6,938 nucleotides of DNA from positions 1-6,938 of the forward strand of contig DBNU01000192.1 of assembly GCA_002299125.1 (NCBI GenBank), read 5' to 3'. The position numbers and the translations under genes were made by a program. This document shows positions 5,851-6,938 of this stretch, piece by piece (position 1 is the stretch's first letter; every line of letters starts with the position of its first letter). The stretch is from Proteobacteria bacterium UBA664 (GTDB lineage: Bacteria > Pseudomonadota > Gammaproteobacteria > UBA7966). The notes under the pieces are model-generated. The model did not search any database. It saw only the letters and a list, made by a program, of their open reading frames with translations, and was not told the origin of the DNA.

Positions 5851-6938
5851 GCGGCCCCCCTGGTGGCATCCGGGAGCGGATGCGAGGCAAGCCATGCCGC
5901 CCGGGCGGCGCGGCGTCGGACAAGCATCCGGCGGCCCAGTGCGAGCCAAGGCCACAGCGGCAGGGCGAGGGTGCTGAGATTGAGGAGCCAGCGCAGCTTC
6001 GGATGGCGCTGGACGAGGCGCGCATGCCAGGCCGAGAGGCGGGGCAAGCCGGTGAGCGGTGCCGGGGGGGGCGCCGTGGCCGGATCATCGGTCAGCTCGC
6101 CAGTGACCTGGGCGCGGATGGCGTCACCGAGCTCCGGGGACGAGAGGAAGCAGTGGGGCCCGGCATGCAGGCGGACCCAGTCGAAGATCCGCCCCAGGCC
6201 AGCAAGGCTTGCGCGATGGGCTGCGAGATCGCGGGTGTAGTTGTAGCGATGGGTCGAGATCACGATGGGCGCGGCCTCGGCGAGCGCCTGCCTTGCGGCG
6301 GCGAGGCAGCCTTCGGCACCGCGCCCGTCCACGGGCTCGTACATGCAGTTGCGGACCAGGTAGCGAAGCCCCCCCCGACCGGCATCGCCGAGACGCAGCA
6401 GGCGGTCCTGGCGGTAGCTGCCGTCAGCCGCGCGCCCCGGACAGCGGTAGCCGGCCGTCTGGACGTAGGCCACACCGGCGGCGGCCCAGCAGTCCTCGGT
6501 GGTGTCGTCCCAGAGGTAGCAGGGTGCCACCGCCGAACGCGGTGCAAAGCCGAACAGGCGGCTGAAATGCGCCACCGCCTCCGCAACCTGCACCTGCTGG
6601 ATCGTGGCCGGCAGGGGGCGTGAGGGCAGCACGGTGCAGTCCACGTGATGGGCCTGCAAGGGGGAATCCAGTCGCTCCCAGTCCACCCGTTCCGGGTCGT
6701 CGTCCAGCACCGCGAGGCGCGGGTCGCCCGCCGCGGCCAGCGCGACCAGACCCTCGGCGTGACAGTGCTCGATGGCATGGAGCTGCGGCACCAGCACGCC
6801 CGCCGCCTGGGCACGGCGGAAGGCGGCATACATCTGCGGGAAGTCGCTGTCGAGGAATCGCCGCTGCCATTGCCCGCGCGTCTTGAGGCGCTCGGCATCG
6901 GGCACCGACAGGACCATGTCGGCGGTCACTACCGCCGC
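5847..6938 (-). CDS. Conserved hypothetical, deacetylase-like, 5' end cut by window
   Basis: 363 residues are visible and the frame is open to the right edge. The first visible stretch, AAVVTADMVLSVPD, looks like an internal beta strand, so the GTG at 6929 is probably not the real start and the N-terminal part is missing. Numbering from the first visible codon, notable blocks are PQLHAIEHCHAEGL (51-64), PCYLWDD (139-145) followed by Glu148, GVAYVQTAGYRC (155-166), RNCMYEP (196-202), ISTHRYNY (227-234) and FLSSPELGDA (264-273). The pattern of His and acidic residues at the ends of predicted strands, and the order of blocks, recall divergent polysaccharide deacetylase or glycoside-hydrolase barrels, but no textbook NodB motif is present and I do not recognise a named family. 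A Pro/Ala-rich linker (about 287-298) leads to a hydrophobic segment (about 317-335) flanked by arginines, perhaps a membrane anchor. Its position ahead of two glycosyltransferases suggests a glycan-related role. Certainty is high that it is a gene, low for function. Confidence 0.75.
   Translation of the reverse strand, partial: AAVVTADMVLSVPDAERLKTRGQWQRRFLDSDFPQMYAAFRRAQAAGVLVPQLHAIEHCHAEGLVALAAAGDPRLAVLDDDPERVDWERLDSPLQAHHVDCTVLPSRPLPATIQQVQVAEAVAHFSRLFGFAPRSAVAPCYLWDDTTEDCWAAAGVAYVQTAGYRCPGRAADGSYRQDRLLRLGDAGRGGLRYLVRNCMYEPVDGRGAEGCLAAARQALAEAAPIVISTHRYNYTRDLAAHRASLAGLGRIFDWVRLHAGPHCFLSSPELGDAIRAQVTGELTDDPATAPPPAPLTGLPRLSAWHARLVQRHPKLRWLLNLSTLALPLWPWLALGRRMLVRRRAARAAWLASHPLPDATRGAA
5855..5861 (-). 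promoter_or_regulatory. G-rich ribosome-binding site for the family 2 glycosyltransferase
   Basis: AGGGGGG on the minus strand ends four bases before the ATG at 5850. Together with the ATGA overlap it supports the shorter start. It lies in the last codons of the upstream gene. Confidence 0.6.
6064..6071 (-). repeat. C8 homopolymer tract (coding strand) in the first gene
   Basis: Eight identical bases in a row (G on the plus strand, C on the coding strand) encode the Ala-Pro-Pro-Pro-Ala linker of the deacetylase-like protein. The frame is intact across it. Tracts of this length can slip during replication. Confidence 0.8.
6369..6376 (-). repeat. G8 homopolymer tract (coding strand) in the first gene
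   Basis: Eight C on the plus strand, G on the coding strand, encode an Arg-Gly-Gly stretch shortly before the RNCMYEP block. The frame is intact. It is the second 8-base homopolymer in the same gene. Confidence 0.8.

Noticed and set aside
5851..5955. 35-codon N-terminal extension of the family 2 transferase
   Set aside because: It lies inside the upstream gene and has a Pro/Gly/Arg-rich composition; the ATGA overlap and ribosome-binding site support 5850.
4825..6240. 471-codon plus-strand open frame
   Set aside because: It is antisense to the family 2 transferase and part of the first gene; low-complexity shadow of GC-rich coding sequence.
6920..6937. Perfect 7-base inverted repeat with a 4-base loop near the right edge
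   Set aside because: It lies inside the open frame of the first gene, has no T-run and is easily expected by chance in GC-rich DNA, so it is not called a terminator or operator.
1..6938. Search for CRISPR arrays, tRNA or rRNA genes, insertion sequences, toxin-antitoxin pairs or a defence system
   Set aside because: No regularly spaced repeats, cloverleaf-like sequence, transposase or nuclease motifs were seen; the minus strand is almost fully occupied by polysaccharide-locus genes.

Overview
The window is GC-rich, clearly above 60% G+C by eye. It reads as a Gram-negative (proteobacterial) chromosome segment, most likely from a high-GC gamma- or betaproteobacterium. That placement is an inference from base composition, from an exported TPR protein with a Sec-type signal, and from the style of the surface-polysaccharide genes; no marker gene fixes the taxon. 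Every gene I can support lies on the minus strand. Long open frames on the plus strand are antisense shadows.

In transcription order (right to left) the layout is: (1) a gene cut at its 5' end by the right edge, encoding a conserved protein that looks like a distant carbohydrate-esterase/deacetylase-type barrel (5847-6938); (2) a family 2 (GT-A) glycosyltransferase (4855-5850); (3) a family 4 (GT-B) glycosyltransferase (3539-4858); (4) an exported TPR protein with a His/Cys-rich signature (2784-3542); (5) a NodB-type polysaccharide deacetylase without a signal peptide (1951-2787); (6) a polytopic membrane protein with a sulfatase/alkaline-phosphatase-superfamily catalytic domain, cut at its 3' end by the left edge (1-1874).

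Genes 1 to 5 are joined by four consecutive 4-base stop/start overlaps (ATGA, ATGA, ATGA, GTGA), so they almost certainly form one translationally coupled operon. A 76-base gap with no visible terminator precedes gene 6, which is probably co-transcribed. No promoter, terminator, RNA gene, insertion sequence or CRISPR array was found inside the window.

Together these genes look like the interior of an exopolysaccharide or other cell-surface glycan locus. Two glycosyltransferases would build the repeat unit, deacetylase-like enzymes would remove N- or O-acyl groups, the membrane enzyme would modify the glycan or a lipid outside the cytoplasmic membrane, and the TPR protein would act as a periplasmic or envelope partner. 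The polymerase, export and initiating-transferase genes are not in the window. The most interesting points are the sulfatase-like protein whose formylglycine position is threonine, the His/Cys signature of the TPR protein, and the poorly characterised first gene.
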